Shown here in pieces: positions 48,627 through 64,000 of a stretch of 64,000 nucleotides of DNA. Each line of letters starts with the position of its first letter. Position 1 is the first letter of the stretch. The stretch comes from Luscinia megarhynchos (lineage: Eukaryota > Chordata > Aves > Passeriformes > Turdidae), in NCBI GenBank assembly GCA_034336665.1, contig CM067570.1:16599502-16663501 (forward strand), in the 5' to 3' direction. Under the pieces are notes generated by a model. That model saw nothing but the letters and a program-made list of their open reading frames with translations. It was not told the DNA's origin and searched no databases. A program made the position numbers and the translations under genes.

Positions 48627-48632
48627 AATAAA
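48627..48632 (+). terminator. SLC4A10: polyadenylation signal AATAAA for SLC4A10
   Basis: Canonical AATAAA about 2.2 kb after the stop, followed by a T-rich stretch (ATTTTCAATTTTATTTTTA). It is the best placed hexamer before the intergenic region. Confidence 0.5.
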
Positions 48633-48650
48633 TATTTATCCTAACTAATT

Positions 48651-50659
48651 TTCAATTTTATTTTTATACTGCAAAACTCAGAAGAGGTTTGCACTATCAT
48701 GTGGTATTTGAAATGTCTACCTGACCTGAATGTGCTTCACAAATTAATGAGTGGTAGAGCACAGCATGGCTCCCCTTTCAAGTGGGATCTCACTGAAACA
48801 TACAAGACTGTGAGTGTTGGCTCCCTGGGTGGAGCTGGAGGTGATGTACCTGGTCTGACCTCAACAGTGAGTGTCAGCCTGGGGACAGCTCAGAGCTCAC
48901 TGTTCCAGGAAGAGAATGGCAATGAAACTCCAATTTACTGCTCATGAGTTGGTCCCCCTTCCTCCTGAGAGAGATGACATGGATCAAGCAGGAGTAGTTG
49001 GATCTTTTTAGAGATTAATAGGTAAAGTTACACAATTTAAAATGCTTCTGCTCTTCTCAGAACCCTAAATTTCTGCTACTGAAAAACTTTAAGGCCATAA
49101 ATCACAGTACTATATATCCAGTTAAAAGGGGAATATGTATTGAGAGTACAGAAGAGTTCCTCAGTGAGATGCTAGAATCAATTAAGGTGGGTTAGATGCA
49201 AAGAATTGCATCTTAATGAAAGACTTAGCCCATCTAACTTCTAGTTTCACTTATTTTTTTAAATGTTTCTTTGATTATACTAATTCTTGCACTTATCTAA
49301 TGAGAGCCTGGTGAAAATAGTTTTTTGGATTACAGAAACATTTTCTTTTTGGTCTTTATGACAGTGTTAGTAATAACATTAAAATAAATCTAACTATTTA
49401 CTCTTGCATAGACTAGCTATATCATAATGACAATATTTTTTTTTTATAACCTGCCTGCATTGCTGGGATCTACCTTATACTGATTCAGGTTTCTTTGCCT
49501 TGAGTCAAAAAGAATGAGAGATGTGATGGTATAGCCTCTGTAGAATTTTTACAGTGGTGCCATATTAGAGCCACTACTGCCTTGAACACAAGATGGCATT
49601 TGTAAAACCCAGTTCCAGTGTGTTTCAGAAAAATCCCAACAAACATAACAAAACCACCCATCAATCTTACTTTGTGAGGTCAAGGAATTGTTAGCTTGTG
49701 AAAACAGAATCTGATTTTCTATTCAAGGCTTTCTCATTTAAGGACAAGCTGTGCAAAGTGTCTTAACATTCTTCCCCATACTTTATCTGTCTGCATGAGT
49801 ACTTTTCATTCACACCTAATGTCACTAATAACCCACAATACAGACATAATCAGATGCTGGCATGTAATATCAAGAAGCTAAGTGTTAGATAATCATGTCA
49901 CACTCCATTACATGATACCATTACACAAATCAGAAGCTTCACTGTAAGTTGTCCTCAAAATTAATGGTGATTTAAAAAAAACTCTAAAGTTCTTTTTCTG
50001 AAGCAAAATTTTCAATGATATGGACTACACCTCCTTTCATAAATTAATAGATTTATTATTTTGAAGCAGCACAAATTTTTAGTACAAGTGGATTGCATTT
50101 TTTGTATGAGAAAATTGAGAAAACTAATCCTCAAATTAGATGGAGAAGCCTACCTGGAGTGCTGTAAAGAAAGCAGACATTTATTGATAGGCTGTAAGGA
50201 AAAGCAGTTTTACCAAAGAGCATGTTCACAGGAGAGTGACAGCCCAGGCCTTGATTTAAGTGACTGCTAGTTCACATTGAAATATTTTATGTTTGAGAGT
50301 AAGAACCACTTCTTATTCATCAGTACATGAGCAACTTCTACATTAAAAAATGGGGGTCTTGTTGACTTCCCAGAGGAGATTTTGCAGTGCAGATTCCCAG
50401 AGTAGAGACTGTTTTTACTATAAAATAAGCAAAAAATCACAGTATTATATATAATAGCACACAAAGAAATTCAGGGGCCATTGGTTTGATTAGGTATCAT
50501 TCAAAATCTTTGGTGAAAGCTGGTTACATGCTTGCCTCGTAAGTTCTACAACTGTAATACAAGAGATTGCAGGAACTGCAGTATAAAGTGTCTCCTTCTG
50601 CACATATTAACATTGTAGTACTCCTGATACCAATCCTAAAAAAGTAATTATCAATCCTT
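48651..50659. other. intergenic region between convergent SLC4A10 and DPP4
   Basis: About 2 kb without a recognised exon. The open frame at 48699-48947 has no known domain. Either UTR could extend into this space; no promoter-like sequence was seen. Confidence 0.55.
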
Positions 50660-50678
50660 ACAAATTTCTGCAAAAATA

Positions 50679-50684
50679 TTTATT
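50679..50684 (-). terminator. DPP4: candidate polyadenylation signal for DPP4
   Basis: TTTATT on the plus strand, AATAAA on the minus strand, about 360 bases past the DPP4 stop. A second AATAAA lies at 50748-50753. I cannot tell which is used. Confidence 0.4.
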
Positions 50685-50936
50685 CATTATTTTCACAGAA
50701 ATTACCCCAGTGTTCATTTCATTTTTTGATATAAATATTATTATATTTTTATTCTGCAAATGATCAACACGTGACATTTTTATCATTTGTTACCCTGATA
50801 TACAAAGGAGGATTGTTTCTCTTTTAGACTGAAACATCAAAAGGTAATCACTCAAGCAAGTACCATGCTTCCTAGAAGTCTGCAACATCATTCTGGTGAT
50901 AAGACCTGATTAAACACAATCAATAAAAATGCAATA

Positions 50937-50949
50937 GTTGCTTGGCAAC
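50937..50949. promoter_or_regulatory. X-box-like palindrome (RFX-type)
   Basis: GTTGCTTGGCAAC fits the RFX consensus RYYNYY-N-RRNRAC exactly, with inverted half sites GTTGCT and GGCAAC. It lies about 100 bases past the DPP4 stop, probably in its 3'UTR. Function is inferred from motif only. Confidence 0.4.
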
Positions 50950-51044
50950 AGGAACCATTGGTAAAGATTAGTATTTCATTGTGTACACCGGTATCCCAAG
51001 AGCTGACTCTTATCTCATCTTGATTTATACTGGCTCAGAGTACA

Positions 51045-64000
<12,956 letters not shown>

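Larger units (their letters stand above)
46430..48650 (+). other. SLC4A10: SLC4A10 3'UTR (extent inferred)
   Basis: AT-rich sequence after the stop with an (AT)n stretch at 47069-47110, long-UTR character and a canonical AATAAA at 48627-48632 followed by T-rich DNA. The roughly 2.2-kb length is typical of a neuronal transporter UTR. Earlier ATTAAA hexamers (for example near 46461 and 47516) could give shorter forms. The end coordinate is a guess. Confidence 0.5.
50660..51044 (-). other. DPP4: DPP4 3'UTR (extent inferred)
   Basis: Region between the DPP4 stop and the minus-strand AATAAA hexamers. It includes an X-box-like palindrome at 50937-50949. The span would be longer if a more distal signal is used. 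Confidence 0.4.

Overview
This is vertebrate nuclear DNA: AT-rich, mostly non-coding, with short coding islands bounded by AG...GT splice signals. Two genes are recognised from their translated exons, and they converge tail to tail. The plus strand carries the 3' part of SLC4A10, the Na+-driven Cl-/HCO3- exchanger also called NBCn2 or NCBE. The minus strand carries the 3' part of DPP4, dipeptidyl peptidase 4. This pairing matches the conserved vertebrate block TBR1-SLC4A10-DPP4-GCG-FAP-IFIH1 (established knowledge). The compact introns, the lack of recognisable mammalian SINEs or LINEs, and proteins very close to the mammalian ones suggest a bird, or less likely another sauropsid. That assignment is an inference.

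Layout. 1-4219 is the end of an SLC4A10 intron. 4220-46429 holds 19 constitutive SLC4A10 exons that splice in a consistent phase, encoding about 849 C-terminal residues of a roughly 1,100-residue transporter: the end of the cytosolic N-terminal domain, the whole membrane domain, and the C-terminal tail ending in the PDZ-binding motif ETCL. A small alternative exon at 42635-42672 would give a different ending. The 3'UTR runs to about 48650, with AATAAA at 48627. About 2 kb of intergenic DNA follows. DPP4 then runs on the minus strand from a probable 3' end near 50660 to the right edge. It has eight complete exons, corresponding to human exons 19-26, plus a 10-base sliver of the next exon upstream. 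These encode the alpha/beta-hydrolase half with the whole catalytic triad.

The two genes share no pathway. SLC4A10 is a neuronal and choroid-plexus acid-base transporter; DPP4 is a type II membrane serine exopeptidase that trims Xaa-Pro and Xaa-Ala peptides. Their adjacency is synteny rather than an operon.

Most notable observations: a one-base expansion in the last DPP4 exon that shifts the frame and removes the conserved terminal cysteine; the alternative SLC4A10 C-terminal exon behind an unusually weak donor site; two RFX X-box-like palindromes near the DPP4 3' end; a homeodomain-motif cluster and an orphan CpG-rich patch in the 11-kb SLC4A10 intron; and several perfect inverted repeats. 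I found no mobile element that I can name, no tRNA or rRNA gene, no CRISPR array, and no undescribed gene system.
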